Part shown: positions 1-9,848 of the stretch, in pieces
Numbering within the stretch: the first letter of the stretch is position 1
Layout of the letters: each line of letters starts with the position of its first letter
NCBI GenBank assembly: GCA_900764415.1
Contig: CAAFOA010000290.1
Span: forward strand, 1 to 24,197
Length of the DNA stretch: 24,197 nt
Reading direction: 5' to 3'
Source: an uncultured Collinsella sp.
GTDB lineage: Bacteria > Actinomycetota > Coriobacteriia > Coriobacteriales > Coriobacteriaceae
Program-made: the position numbers and the translations under genes
Notes under the pieces: generated by a model
The model's input: the letters and a program-made list of their open reading frames with translations, nothing else
Told to the model about the DNA's origin: nothing
The model's database searches: none

Positions 1-126
1 CGCCGAGCGGGTGAGATGGGTTAGGTTTGCTGCTCGAGCAGTCCTGCGCAAGACGAAGGCCACATTAAGTGGCCTTCTTTGCGTGCGGAACTCGCGACAA
101 ACCTAACCCATCTCACCCGCTCGGCG
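1..126. repeat. 29-bp perfect inverted repeat with structured 68-bp centre
   Basis: Bases 1-29 are the exact reverse complement of bases 98-126. The 68-bp centre holds a 12-nt palindrome (30-41, CTGCTCGAGCAG) and an 8-bp hairpin with a 5-nt loop (56-76). No coding region is recognisable here. The left arm begins at the first base of the window, so the repeat may be longer in the genome. It could be a dispersed palindromic element that ended the assembly, or a fold-back artefact at a contig end; the sequence alone does not decide. Confidence 0.8.
56..80 (+). terminator. Candidate intrinsic terminator inside the inverted repeat
   Basis: The stem AAGGCCAC (56-63) pairs perfectly with GTGGCCTT (69-76) around an ATTAA loop and is followed by a short T-rich run (CTTT). 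On the plus strand it would end transcription from a gene left of the window. The T run is short and interrupted, so strength is uncertain. Confidence 0.5.
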
Positions 127-146
127 GGCACGGGGTCCAAGATTGT

Positions 147-181
147 CAAAAAAGCGGTCGGCGCGCAGGTGCGCCGACCGC
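147..181 (-). terminator. Intrinsic terminator of the gyrBA operon
   Basis: An 11-bp perfect GC-rich stem (154-164 with 171-181, 6-nt loop) is followed on the minus strand by an unbroken run of six T (complement of the A run at 148-153). It lies about 40 bp beyond the gyrA stop and is the expected end of the minus-strand operon. Confidence 0.9.
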
Positions 182-221
182 CGATATATGGGGTCTGATA
201 TTTTCTACCAGCTAGTTCCTC

Positions 222-2963
222 TTACTCGTCGAGGAGATCTTCTGGCATGTCGTTGCCGTCGCCAAGGTCGACTGGGGCCTCTTCGGCGTCGGCTGCGGCC
301 TCGGCATCCTCGCCTTCGGGCTTCTCTTTTGCGGCCGTCATGCGGGCTACGGCGCAGATTCGGTCGTTATCGTCGACGGTCATCATCTTGACACCCTGGG
401 TGGCGCGACCGGTTTGGCTGATCTCGTCGGTCTTGACGCGAATGACCGTCGCGCCTTCCGTCACGATGAACAGCTCATGCTGCGGGCCCACCGTCTTCAT
501 GGCCGCGAGGTTACCCTTGCGCTCGGTCATCTGGATGGTGTAGACACCCTGACCGCCGCGGTTCTGCTCCGGGTAATCCGAGACCGGTGTGCGTTTGCCG
601 TAGCCACGCTCGGTAATGACGAACAGGTCGCCGTTACCGTTGGTAATCTCCATACCAAGAACGCTCACGCCTTCCTTCATGCTAATGCCACGGACGCCGC
701 TGGTATCGCGACCGGTGGCGCGCACCTGGTCCCCGGGGAACATAATCGCCTTGCCCGCGGTGGTTGCCATGATAATCTTGTCGCCCTCGCGCACGCGACG
801 TACAGCGAGCAGCGCGTCGTCGTCCCTCAGGTTGATGGCGATCAGGCCGTCGCGGCGGCTACGGTCGTAGGCGCTCATGACGGTCTTCTTGACCATGCCG
901 CTCTTGGTGGCAAACATCAGGTACTCGTCGGCGGGGAACTCGCGGCAGCTGATGACGCTCGCGATCTTCTCGCCCTCCTCGAAAGGCAGCAGGTTGACGA
1001 TCGCGGTGCCGCGCGCCTGGCGCGTACCCACCGGCAGTTCGTGCACCTTCAGGCGATAGACCTTGCCCTTGCTCGAGAAGAACAGCACGTACTCGTGCGT
1101 GGATGCGATAAACATCTCGTCGATAACGTCATCCTCTTTGAGGTTGACGCCCGACACGCCCTTGCCGCCGCGCTTTTGGGCACGATAGGCGGCCACCGGG
1201 ATGCGCTTGACGTAGCCGGTGTGGGTGATGGTCACGACCATGTCCTCGTCGGCAATCAGATCTTCGACGTCCAGGTCCTTCTCGACATGGCTGATCTCGG
1301 TGCGGCGCTTGTCGCCGAACTTCTTGGAAATCTCGCGCATCTCTTCCTTGATGACGCCCAGGATTTTCTCCTCGTGCGCCAACAGGTCCTCGTAGTAGGC
1401 GATGGCGCGGCGCAAGCCGTCCAGCTCTTCCTGAATCTTGTCGCGCTCCAGGCCGGTCAGGCGGCGCAGTTTCATCTCGAGGATGGCCGTAGTCTGCTCG
1501 GGCGTAAAGCCAAAGCGCTCGATCAGGCGACTGCTGGCCTCAGAGTCGGTCTGCGAGGAGCGGATGATGCTGATGACCTCGTCGATATGGTCGAGAGCCA
1601 TCAGGTAGCCCTCGAGGATATGGGCACGCGCCTGGGCCTTCTTGAGGTCAAAGCGGGTGCGGCGGGTGACGACGTCGACCTGGTGGTCGATGTAGTACTG
1701 CAGCATCTCGCGCAGGCTCAGGCATTTGGGAACGCCGTTGACAAGCGCCAGGTTGTTGGCACCAAAGGTCGTCTGCAGCGAGGTGTACTTGTACAGGTTG
1801 TTGAGCACGACCTGCGGGATGACGCCCTTCTTGAGCTCGATGACCAGACGGATACCCTTCTGGTTGGACTCATCGCGCATATCCGAGATACCCTCGATGC
1901 GCTTGTCGTTGACGAGCTGGGCAATCTTCTCCTGAAGGGTGCCCTTGTTGACCATGTAGGGAATCTCGGTAAAGACCAGACGGCTACGGCCGGTCTTGGT
2001 GGACTCCACATGAGCCTTGGCGCGCACGGTGATGGAGCCGCGACCGGTCTCATAGCTCTGCTTAATGCCGGCACTGCCCATGATGATAGCACCGGTGGGG
2101 AAGTCCGGACCGGGCATAATCTGCATGAGCTCGTCGACGGTGGCGTCGGGGTTGTCGATCAGGTAGCAGGTGGCCTCGATCGCCTCGGTGAGGTTATGCG
2201 GGGCGATGTTAGTGGCCATGCCGACGGCGATGCCCTGGCTGCCGTTGACCAGCAGGTTGGGGAAACGCGCGGGCAGTGCCACGGGCTCGGCGAGCGACTC
2301 GTCGTAGTTGGGCTGCCAGTCGACGGTGTCCTTCTGCAGGTCACGCAGGAGCTCCATGGCGGGCTTTGCCAGGCGGCTCTCGGTGTAACGCATGGCGGCG
2401 GCGCCGTCGCCATCGATGTTGCCGAAGTTGCCGTGACCGTCAATGAGCGGCGTGCGCATGGAGAACCACTGTGCCAGGCGAACCATGGCCTCATAGACCG
2501 CGGAGTCGCCGTGCGGATGGTACTTACCGATAACTTCGCCGACCGTCCAGGCCGACTTCTTGTGCGGACGGTTGGGATAGATGCCGCTCTCGTTCATTGC
2601 GTACAGGATGCGACGGTGCACCGGCTTTAAGCCATCGCGCACGTCTGGCAGGGCGCGGGCGGTGATGACCGACATCGAGTACTCGATGAACGACTGCTTC
2701 ATCTCGCGGCCAAACTCCGAAATCTGGAGCTGGCCGCCGTTGATATCCTCGCCGGCCGAGGCGCCACGGTCGACTTCGCCAAAGCTCTCCTCGAGCTCAC
2801 CGTCGTCGTCTTCTTCCTCATCATCATCGGCATCGGGGTTATAGGCGTCCGGGTCGCCGTCCTCGCCATGCTCGGCGCGGGCAAGCAGGCGCTTCAGATC
2901 GTCGGGCATGCCGGCATCGCCGGCCTCGTCCACACCCTCGTTGTTGTTGATATCGTCTGCCAC
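222..2963 (-). CDS. gyrA: DNA gyrase subunit A
   Basis: Breakage-reunion subunit of DNA gyrase (A2B2), which introduces negative supercoils using ATP hydrolysed by GyrB. The 913-residue product has the winged-helix/tower core from about residue 83, with the active-site tyrosine in AAMRYTES (Tyr193). The quinolone-determining region reads GDSAVYE (Ser154, Glu158, equivalent to E. coli Ser83 and Asp87), a susceptible-type pattern common in Gram-positives. The C-terminal pinwheel carries a GyrA box (QKRGGKG), and the tail is acidic, as in many GyrA proteins. The start is GTG at 2961-2963, preceded by AGGAGG; the ribosome binding site overlaps the gyrB stop and the genes are 11 bp apart. Odd: about 75 mostly acidic residues precede the usual GyrA start, including an Asp/Glu run near residues 45-60. 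Confidence 0.97.
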   Translation of the reverse strand: MADDINNNEGVDEAGDAGMPDDLKRLLARAEHGEDGDPDAYNPDADDDEEEDDDGELEESFGEVDRGASAGEDINGGQLQISEFGREMKQSFIEYSMSVITARALPDVRDGLKPVHRRILYAMNESGIYPNRPHKKSAWTVGEVIGKYHPHGDSAVYEAMVRLAQWFSMRTPLIDGHGNFGNIDGDGAAAMRYTESRLAKPAMELLRDLQKDTVDWQPNYDESLAEPVALPARFPNLLVNGSQGIAVGMATNIAPHNLTEAIEATCYLIDNPDATVDELMQIMPGPDFPTGAIIMGSAGIKQSYETGRGSITVRAKAHVESTKTGRSRLVFTEIPYMVNKGTLQEKIAQLVNDKRIEGISDMRDESNQKGIRLVIELKKGVIPQVVLNNLYKYTSLQTTFGANNLALVNGVPKCLSLREMLQYYIDHQVDVVTRRTRFDLKKAQARAHILEGYLMALDHIDEVISIIRSSQTDSEASSRLIERFGFTPEQTTAILEMKLRRLTGLERDKIQEELDGLRRAIAYYEDLLAHEEKILGVIKEEMREISKKFGDKRRTEISHVEKDLDVEDLIADEDMVVTITHTGYVKRIPVAAYRAQKRGGKGVSGVNLKEDDVIDEMFIASTHEYVLFFSSKGKVYRLKVHELPVGTRQARGTAIVNLLPFEEGEKIASVISCREFPADEYLMFATKSGMVKKTVMSAYDRSRRDGLIAINLRDDDALLAVRRVREGDKIIMATTAGKAIMFPGDQVRATGRDTSGVRGISMKEGVSVLGMEITNGNGDLFVITERGYGKRTPVSDYPEQNRGGQGVYTIQMTERKGNLAAMKTVGPQHELFIVTEGATVIRVKTDEISQTGRATQGVKMMTVDDNDRICAVARMTAAKEKPEGEDAEAAADAEEAPVDLGDGNDMPEDLLDE

Positions 2964-2974
2964 GTTACCTCCTC

Positions 2975-5038
<2,064 letters not shown>

Positions 5039-5043
5039 TTATC

Positions 5044-5074
5044 GTAAAAAAATACCCTCGGGAACGAGGGTATT
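5044..5074 (-). terminator. Intrinsic terminator after dciA
   Basis: A 10-bp perfect stem AATACCCTCG/CGAGGGTATT (5051-5060 with 5065-5074, GGAA loop) is followed on the minus strand by seven T (complement of the A run at 5045-5051). It separates dciA from gyrB and would make gyrBA at least partly a separate transcription unit. Confidence 0.88.
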
Positions 5075-5101
5075 TGGCTCTACAAGGCCACCAGATGCGA
5101 T

Positions 5102-5665
5102 TTAAGGCTCTTTTTTGCTCTGCACGCCCTTGGCCCACTCGGCACTGGCTCTCATGGCGTTCTCGAGGGCCTCGCGCAGTTTTTGGTCCTCGATGGGCGC
5201 CACTTGGTGCTCGATCTCGGCACGCTCGGCATCGCTTAGGTCGGCATGCGGAGCCGGCGGACGCTCGGCCACGGCCGGACGCAGGCGCTCTTTGGCAGCG
5301 GGCGGTGTGTGGCCGGGGGCAGTCGTCTTGAACACCAGGCCGGCGACGTGCGCGCCGGCGCGCTCCATGCGCGCGCGGATAATCTCGCGCAAAAGTGTCA
5401 TCTCCTGCGTCCACGAGGGCGAATCGAGGTACACCAGCAGTTCGTTGGACTCGGGCAGGTAGCGCAGACCCGTCACATGGCGTCCCTCGCGCGTGCCCGA
5501 GCACACCGCATTCCAGGCGCGATAGACTGCACGAGATTCCTCTGCAGCCTCCATCTGCGCGCGGCGCTCAGGTGTCGCGGTCGCCAGGATGCGCTGACGC
5601 TCGGCATCCAAAAAGCCGCCAAAGGCAACCGTTCCGTTCTCGCGCTCGTAATTAGCACGTCTCAC
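5102..5665 (-). CDS. dciA: DUF721 protein, DciA-type helicase loader/operator
   Basis: DUF721 proteins are now named DciA, which in many bacteria lacking DnaC or DnaI brings the DnaB helicase to the origin. The 187-residue product has the DUF721 region around residues 70-115 (surface-exposed strand YLDSPSWTQEM, then the helix LLREIIRARM), and a charged, probably disordered, Ala/Pro/Lys-rich C-terminal part. The position between recF and gyrB matches other Actinomycetota. The start is GTG at 5663-5665, inside the last codons of recF (14-bp overlap), implying translational coupling. The family call comes from position plus the conserved strand-helix block; helicase loading in this organism is inferred. 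Confidence 0.85.
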   Translation of the reverse strand: MRRANYERENGTVAFGGFLDAERQRILATATPERRAQMEAAEESRAVYRAWNAVCSGTREGRHVTGLRYLPESNELLVYLDSPSWTQEMTLLREIIRARMERAGAHVAGLVFKTTAPGHTPPAAKERLRPAVAERPPAPHADLSDAERAEIEHQVAPIEDQKLREALENAMRASAEWAKGVQSKKEP

Positions 5666-6758
5666 CCATGCTCACCACCTTGGCTCGATCAAGCAAGTCA
5701 TCGGTAAAATACCCCAGATTGGTGGTGGTTATGACTGTCTGGATATCATCACCGATCAGCTGCAGAAAAGCGCCTCGGCGCCCGGCGTCGAGCTCGCTCA
5801 TCACGTCGTCCAAAAGCAGCAGCGGCGCAGTGCCCAAGATATCACGCGCTACGGCCACTTCTGCCACCTTCCAGGCAAGCACTAGCGTTCGCTGCTGGCC
5901 CTGGCTGGCAAATGAACGGGCCGATCGGCCCGCGACGGAAAACTCAATCTCGTCGCGATGCGGACCCACGAGCGTCACGCCGCGGCGGATCTCCTCGTCG
6001 GCGCGCTCATCGAGCGCCGAGAGCATGTGCTCATACGCCCAGCCCCTGAGCTCGTCGCGATCCTCGGTGCGAGGCAGGTCGCCAAGCGTGGACACATAGG
6101 ACACACCGGCGGGCTCGCCAGATGCCACGCGGCCATAAGCGTCGCGCACATGGCCCGATAGCCGGTCGAGCAGGGCCAGACGATGCACGAGCAGGGCCGA
6201 ACCGGCGCGGGCGAGCGATTCGTTCCAGGCGCCGAGCATCTCGCGGCAGCACCAGGTCTCCTTGAGCAGGGCATTGCGCTGGGTCACGCAGCGCCCGTAG
6301 GCGCTAGCCAGATCGGCATAGCGCGCACTCAGCTGAACGCCAAAATCATCAAGTGCGGTGCGGCGCACGCTGGCACCCCGCTTGACCATATCCAGGTGGT
6401 CCGGGCAAAACAGAACGCTCGGCAGTACCCCGCGCACGCCGGACGCAGCGCAGCGCTTGCCGTTGCGGCTAAACGAACGCTTGCCATCTTCCACGCTCAG
6501 CCCCATGTCCAGCACGCGCCCGTCACCTTCGAGCCTCAGCTCGACCTTGCATGAGCCCACGCCGTCGTGCACGAGCTCGGCTGCGGTCGGATGCCTAAAC
6601 GAGGCGCCACTCGTCAGCAGCTGCAGCGCCTCTATGAGGTTGGTCTTTCCCGCCGCGTTGGGGCCTGCGAGCACTGTCACGCCGTCGCTCAGGGCAAGGC
6701 GGTAACTGTCGAAGCTGCGATAGCGCGCAACGGAAAGATCGCGTGCGAACATGGTCAT
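5652..6758 (-). CDS. recF: DNA replication and repair protein RecF
   Basis: SMC-like ATPase that helps load RecA at gapped DNA and stalled forks through the RecFOR pathway. The protein has 368 residues, normal for RecF. Walker A is GPNAAGKTN (32-40), the ABC signature region is SQGQQR (285-290), and Walker B with D-loop is LLLLDDVMSELD (313-324). Only 8 bp separate its start from the dnaN stop, and its end overlaps dciA, so dnaN-recF-dciA form one operon. Two ATG codons are close together (residues 1 and 3); I keep the first. Confidence 0.96.
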   Translation of the reverse strand: MTMFARDLSVARYRSFDSYRLALSDGVTVLAGPNAAGKTNLIEALQLLTSGASFRHPTAAELVHDGVGSCKVELRLEGDGRVLDMGLSVEDGKRSFSRNGKRCAASGVRGVLPSVLFCPDHLDMVKRGASVRRTALDDFGVQLSARYADLASAYGRCVTQRNALLKETWCCREMLGAWNESLARAGSALLVHRLALLDRLSGHVRDAYGRVASGEPAGVSYVSTLGDLPRTEDRDELRGWAYEHMLSALDERADEEIRRGVTLVGPHRDEIEFSVAGRSARSFASQGQQRTLVLAWKVAEVAVARDILGTAPLLLLDDVMSELDAGRRGAFLQLIGDDIQTVITTTNLGYFTDDLLDRAKVVSMGETC

Positions 6759-6766
6759 GGGCAGTG

Positions 6767-7870
6767 CTAGATGCGTACCGGCATGACCAGGTACAGGTAG
6801 TTGATCTTGTCGTAGGACTTGAAGATGCCAGCCTGCGAATAGCTCTTGAGCTCCAGCGTGATCTCCTTCTCCTTGGACAGGGCATTGAGGCAGCCAAAGA
6901 TGTAGTGGTAGTTGAAGGCGATGGTGCCCGACTCGCCCTCGGCCTCGACATCGATCGTCTCCTGCGCCAGATCCTGGTCGTTGGAAATGGAGGACAGGCC
7001 CATCTGGCCGTTCTCAACATCGATCTCAAACTTGACAGCGGGGTTGGCGCTCGCGATAACGGCCACGCGCTTAAGGGCGGCGTTAAAGGCGGCCACGTCG
7101 ATCCTGACGCTCGTCACGCACGAATCGGGAATGAGCTGCTTGTAATTGGGATATACGCCCTCAATGCGGCGCGACACGTAGGTGGTGTTGCCGGCCTCAA
7201 AGACAACCTGGGTGTCGGTGGCGCCGATCATGATGGTAGCCTGGCTCGCCATGATGCTCAGCGCGTCGTTGAAGGCGTCGGCGGGCACGTTGAGCTCAAA
7301 GGAACCTTCGAGGGTCGAGGTCTCGACCTGCGTATCGCACACGGCCAGTCGGAAGGAATCGGTCGCGACCAGGCGCACGGTGTTGTTCTCGACCTTCATG
7401 TGCACGCCACCCAGGATGGGGCGGGCCTTGTCGGTCGAGGTGACGCGCCATACGCGGCTCACCATTTCGGACAGGATATCGGTCGGCAGCTCGACGGCGC
7501 TCTCGATGGCGTATGCCGGGAACTCGGGAAAGTCGTTGGCATCGAGCGTGTTGAGGCGAAAAGAGCTCTTCTCGCAGCCAATCAAAACCTGACGCTCGGA
7601 CAGCTCAAAGGTGACCGGGGCATCGGGAAGGGTCTTGGTGATATTGGAGAGCATCTTGCATGGAATCACCATCTCGCCCTCCTCTTCGACATGAGCCGCA
7701 ATGCGGTGACGAATCGAGATGGTGTAGTTGGAGGTCTGGAATTCCAAGATGCCGTCTTGTGCCTTAACGAGCACGCCCGACAGAATGGGAAGGGTGGATG
7801 CCGAAGCGACGCCTTTCATAACGACGCCGATGGCTTGCGTAAGCGAGCTCTGGCTGACGGTGAACTTCAT
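6767..7870 (-). CDS. dnaN: DNA polymerase III beta sliding clamp
   Basis: Ring-shaped processivity clamp that tethers replicative and repair polymerases to DNA. The 367-residue protein fits three clamp domains; the N-terminus (MKFTVSQSSLTQAIGVV) and the C-terminal end (YLVMPVRI) are typical, the latter near the hydrophobic partner-binding pocket. The ATG at 7868-7870 has GAAAGG about 9 bp upstream. The promoter and ribosome binding region lie inside the 18% GC stretch proposed as the origin melting site, so transcription of dnaN would start in or next to the unwinding element. Confidence 0.97.
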   Translation of the reverse strand: MKFTVSQSSLTQAIGVVMKGVASASTLPILSGVLVKAQDGILEFQTSNYTISIRHRIAAHVEEEGEMVIPCKMLSNITKTLPDAPVTFELSERQVLIGCEKSSFRLNTLDANDFPEFPAYAIESAVELPTDILSEMVSRVWRVTSTDKARPILGGVHMKVENNTVRLVATDSFRLAVCDTQVETSTLEGSFELNVPADAFNDALSIMASQATIMIGATDTQVVFEAGNTTYVSRRIEGVYPNYKQLIPDSCVTSVRIDVAAFNAALKRVAVIASANPAVKFEIDVENGQMGLSSISNDQDLAQETIDVEAEGESGTIAFNYHYIFGCLNALSKEKEITLELKSYSQAGIFKSYDKINYLYLVMPVRI

Positions 7871-7902
7871 CTTTTAATACCTTTCTATAGATATAAATAT
7901 CT

Positions 7903-7920
7903 TAATAATAGTAATAGTAC
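7903..7920 (+). promoter_or_regulatory. DnaA-trio element
   Basis: Six consecutive trinucleotides read TAA TAA TAG TAA TAG TAC on the plus strand. The DnaA-trio of Bacillus is a repeat of 3'-(G/A)AT-5', that is 5'-TA(G/A), with its 3' end toward the double-stranded DnaA boxes. Five of six units match here and the 3' end faces the boxes at 7930-8093. The AT-rich DNA lies on the other side, as expected for filament growth into the melted strand. Confidence 0.7.
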
Positions 7921-8002
7921 TGACGAAACTGTTGATTACTCCTAAAAGTGCAGGTCAGCCCTAAAAAGAGAATCGACAGGAACCTGTGTGCAACCGGGTA
8001 TG

Positions 8003-8093
8003 TTTTCCACGTTCAAAACTTGCGCAAAACTTTTCATCACCGCGGCTCGAGTTTTCGACACCTTATAACCGCCGTTTCGACAAGTTTTCAACA
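8003..8093 (+). promoter_or_regulatory. DnaA-box cluster between dnaA and dnaN
   Basis: Five plus-strand 9-mers fit TTTTCnACA with at most one or two changes: TTTTCCACG (8003-8011), TTTTCATCA (8031-8039), TTTTCGACA (8052-8060), GTTTCGACA (8074-8082) and TTTTCAACA (8085-8093). The last two start 11 bp apart. The E. coli form TTATCCACA is not present. All share one orientation, unlike the mixed array at 11264-11368. Confidence 0.75.
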
Positions 8094-8108
8094 GGTGTGT
8101 CAATTTAC

Positions 8109-9833
8109 CTACGAGCGCAGTGTAATTTTATCGCGCAGCGACTTGAGGTCTTCGGTAACAGTCCGGTCTTCCTGAATCATCTTCTGAACCTTTTTATAGC
8201 TCGTGCTGACGGTCGAGTGGTTGCGGTTGCCAAACTCGGCACCCACGGCCGTCGTCGTCATCTCGCACATCTCGATCGCCAGGTAGATAGCGATATGGCG
8301 CGCCTTGGCGATATTGGCGTTGCGGCGAGGCCCGATGAGTTCCTCGTGCGTCACACCGTATTGCTCTTCGATGACGGACTGGACCGTCTGCACATTGATC
8401 TTCTTGGCCGATGTGTCGAAGTACTGGTTGGCGATGGCGTCGATGTCGTCAAAGGTGAGCTCCCCGCCCTCGCGCTCGCGATCGCCCGCTTCGCCGGCGC
8501 AACGCTCGCAAAAGCTCTCGAGCTCGCGAATGTTGGTGCCCGAGACCTCGGCCATGTGTTTAAAGTGCGCGTCGGTCAGATGTCCGCCGCCGCCCCCGTA
8601 GGCCGCCAGCAGCGAGTCGTTGCCCGCCTCGGGTGCGGTGGCGATCGTGTTCTCGTAATAGCGCTGCAAAATCTTGTACTTCATCTCGTAGCTGGGCTCC
8701 GCCACCAGACACAGCAGGCCGGCATTAAAGCGGCTGGTCAGGCGCTCGTCCATATTGAGGTCCTTGGGAGCGCGATCGGCGGCGATCACGACCTTCTTGT
8801 TGTTACGGATGAATTCGTCCATCAACTGGAAGAAGTAATCCACGCTCGCGCGCTTGCCAATGATGTTCTGGATGTCATCGATGATAAGCACGTCGACGCC
8901 GTGGTATGCCTGCATAATGGGGGCGTTGCTCTTCTTTTGGCGGTCGAATTCCGTCATCAAGTCGTCCAGATATGCCTGCGAGTTGGCGTACTTCACCTTG
9001 ATCTCGGGCGATTTCTCTGCCAGCTCATTTTTGATGGCGAGCAACAGGTGCGTCTTGCCCAGGCCCGATTTGCCGTAGATGAACAGCGACGTGCAGGTGC
9101 CGGGCGTGTCTGCAAGCATGGCAAATTTGAGCGCCGATCGGTAGGCAAGACTGTTTTCCGGTCCGAAGACGAAGTTTTCAAACGTGAATTTCGAATTCGC
9201 CGCGAGGGGTGCCCCGTCTGCGTTTTTCTCGACTGCTGCCGGGGCCGCCGCCGAAGGTGCTGCCGGCGCTGCGGACGATCTCGCGCTTTTCGCCGGTGGC
9301 CTGCCATTCATTTGGGTCATCATGCGGCGGAAATCGTCGGCGGACAACGTGTTTTTGATTGCAATGCCCGATTCCTCCCCGGGTGTCGCCTCGCGTGCGA
9401 CGGGCATGTGCGTGGCGGTCGGGATGGGCGAGGGGGCCGGATCTACCGCCGGTGCGACCGAAGCGGTCGGCTGTGGTGCCATGGTTTCACGGGAAACATC
9501 GTCGCGTCGAGCCTCGGGCACCGGCGTTGCCGCTGCGGTGGGGGTCGCTGCCGAGTGAGTGTCCGGGGCCGTATTTGCCGAGGCGCCTTGCGGCGCCACG
9601 ATGTTGAGCGCGATCGGCGCAAAGGCGATCTCTTCCAGATAGGCCTCGATGGTCGGCTGATGCTTTTTGAGCTGAGCGATGGCAAAGCGCGAAGGGGCCT
9701 CAATCGTCAGAGTGTCCTCGGTTAAACTTACGGCGCGCGATTGTCCCAGCATATTGATGAGGCGTGCATCTTGGCCGTCGCGCTGACAAAAGGCGATGGC
9801 ATCTCCCAGGATGATGCTTGCTTCCTCGTCCAC
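8109..9833 (-). CDS. dnaA: Chromosomal replication initiator DnaA
   Basis: AAA+ ATPase that binds and melts oriC. The 574-residue protein is longer than the usual ~450 because domain II, the linker (about 82-210), is long and rich in Ala, Pro and Thr. Domain I (1-80) is divergent. Domain III has Walker A GKSGLGKT (254-261), Walker B LIIDD (316-320) and a probable arginine finger in LTSRF (Arg368), plus a glycine run near 413-417. Domain IV has the helix-turn-helix with GNRNHST (535-541), where most DnaA proteins have GRDHTT/ST. The start is GTG at 9831-9833 with GGGAG 6 bp upstream. It follows the ATPase/winged-helix gene by 15 bp, so the two are probably cotranscribed. The linker also encodes a parS-like site (9483-9498). 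Confidence 0.96.
   Translation of the reverse strand: MDEEASIILGDAIAFCQRDGQDARLINMLGQSRAVSLTEDTLTIEAPSRFAIAQLKKHQPTIEAYLEEIAFAPIALNIVAPQGASANTAPDTHSAATPTAAATPVPEARRDDVSRETMAPQPTASVAPAVDPAPSPIPTATHMPVAREATPGEESGIAIKNTLSADDFRRMMTQMNGRPPAKSARSSAAPAAPSAAAPAAVEKNADGAPLAANSKFTFENFVFGPENSLAYRSALKFAMLADTPGTCTSLFIYGKSGLGKTHLLLAIKNELAEKSPEIKVKYANSQAYLDDLMTEFDRQKKSNAPIMQAYHGVDVLIIDDIQNIIGKRASVDYFFQLMDEFIRNNKKVVIAADRAPKDLNMDERLTSRFNAGLLCLVAEPSYEMKYKILQRYYENTIATAPEAGNDSLLAAYGGGGGHLTDAHFKHMAEVSGTNIRELESFCERCAGEAGDREREGGELTFDDIDAIANQYFDTSAKKINVQTVQSVIEEQYGVTHEELIGPRRNANIAKARHIAIYLAIEMCEMTTTAVGAEFGNRNHSTVSTSYKKVQKMIQEDRTVTEDLKSLRDKITLRS
9483..9498. promoter_or_regulatory. parS-like site inside dnaA
   Basis: GGTTTCACGGGAAACA matches 14 of 16 bases of the parS palindrome TGTTTCACGTGAAACA found three times upstream of parA. 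It is read in dnaA as Val-Ser-Arg-Glu-Thr (residues 113-117), a charged stretch inside an Ala/Pro/Thr-rich linker. ParB binding is inferred from similarity only. Confidence 0.5.
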
Positions 9834-9848
9834 TGTTTCTCCCGTTCC

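Larger units (their letters stand above)
7871..8108. other. oriC: Downstream half of a bipartite oriC (dnaA-dnaN gap)
   Basis: This 238-bp gap has three parts. Bases 7871-7920 are about 18% GC (9 of 50), a candidate DNA unwinding element. Bases 7903-7920 carry TAA/TAG trinucleotide repeats. Bases 8003-8093 carry five DnaA-box-like 9-mers, all on the plus strand, with weaker matches at 7930-7938 (minus) and 7970-7978. The order boxes, trio, AT-rich DNA, dnaN is the one described for Bacillus subtilis. No coding sequence is supported. Confidence 0.8.

Noticed and set aside
414..2630. 738-residue plus-strand frame opposite gyrA
   Set aside because: Antisense shadow of GC-rich gyrA codons; no ribosome binding site and no family pattern. 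The same holds for long frames opposite gyrB (3587-5014), dnaN (6743-7945), dnaA (7986-9725) and the ATPase gene (9741-10868).
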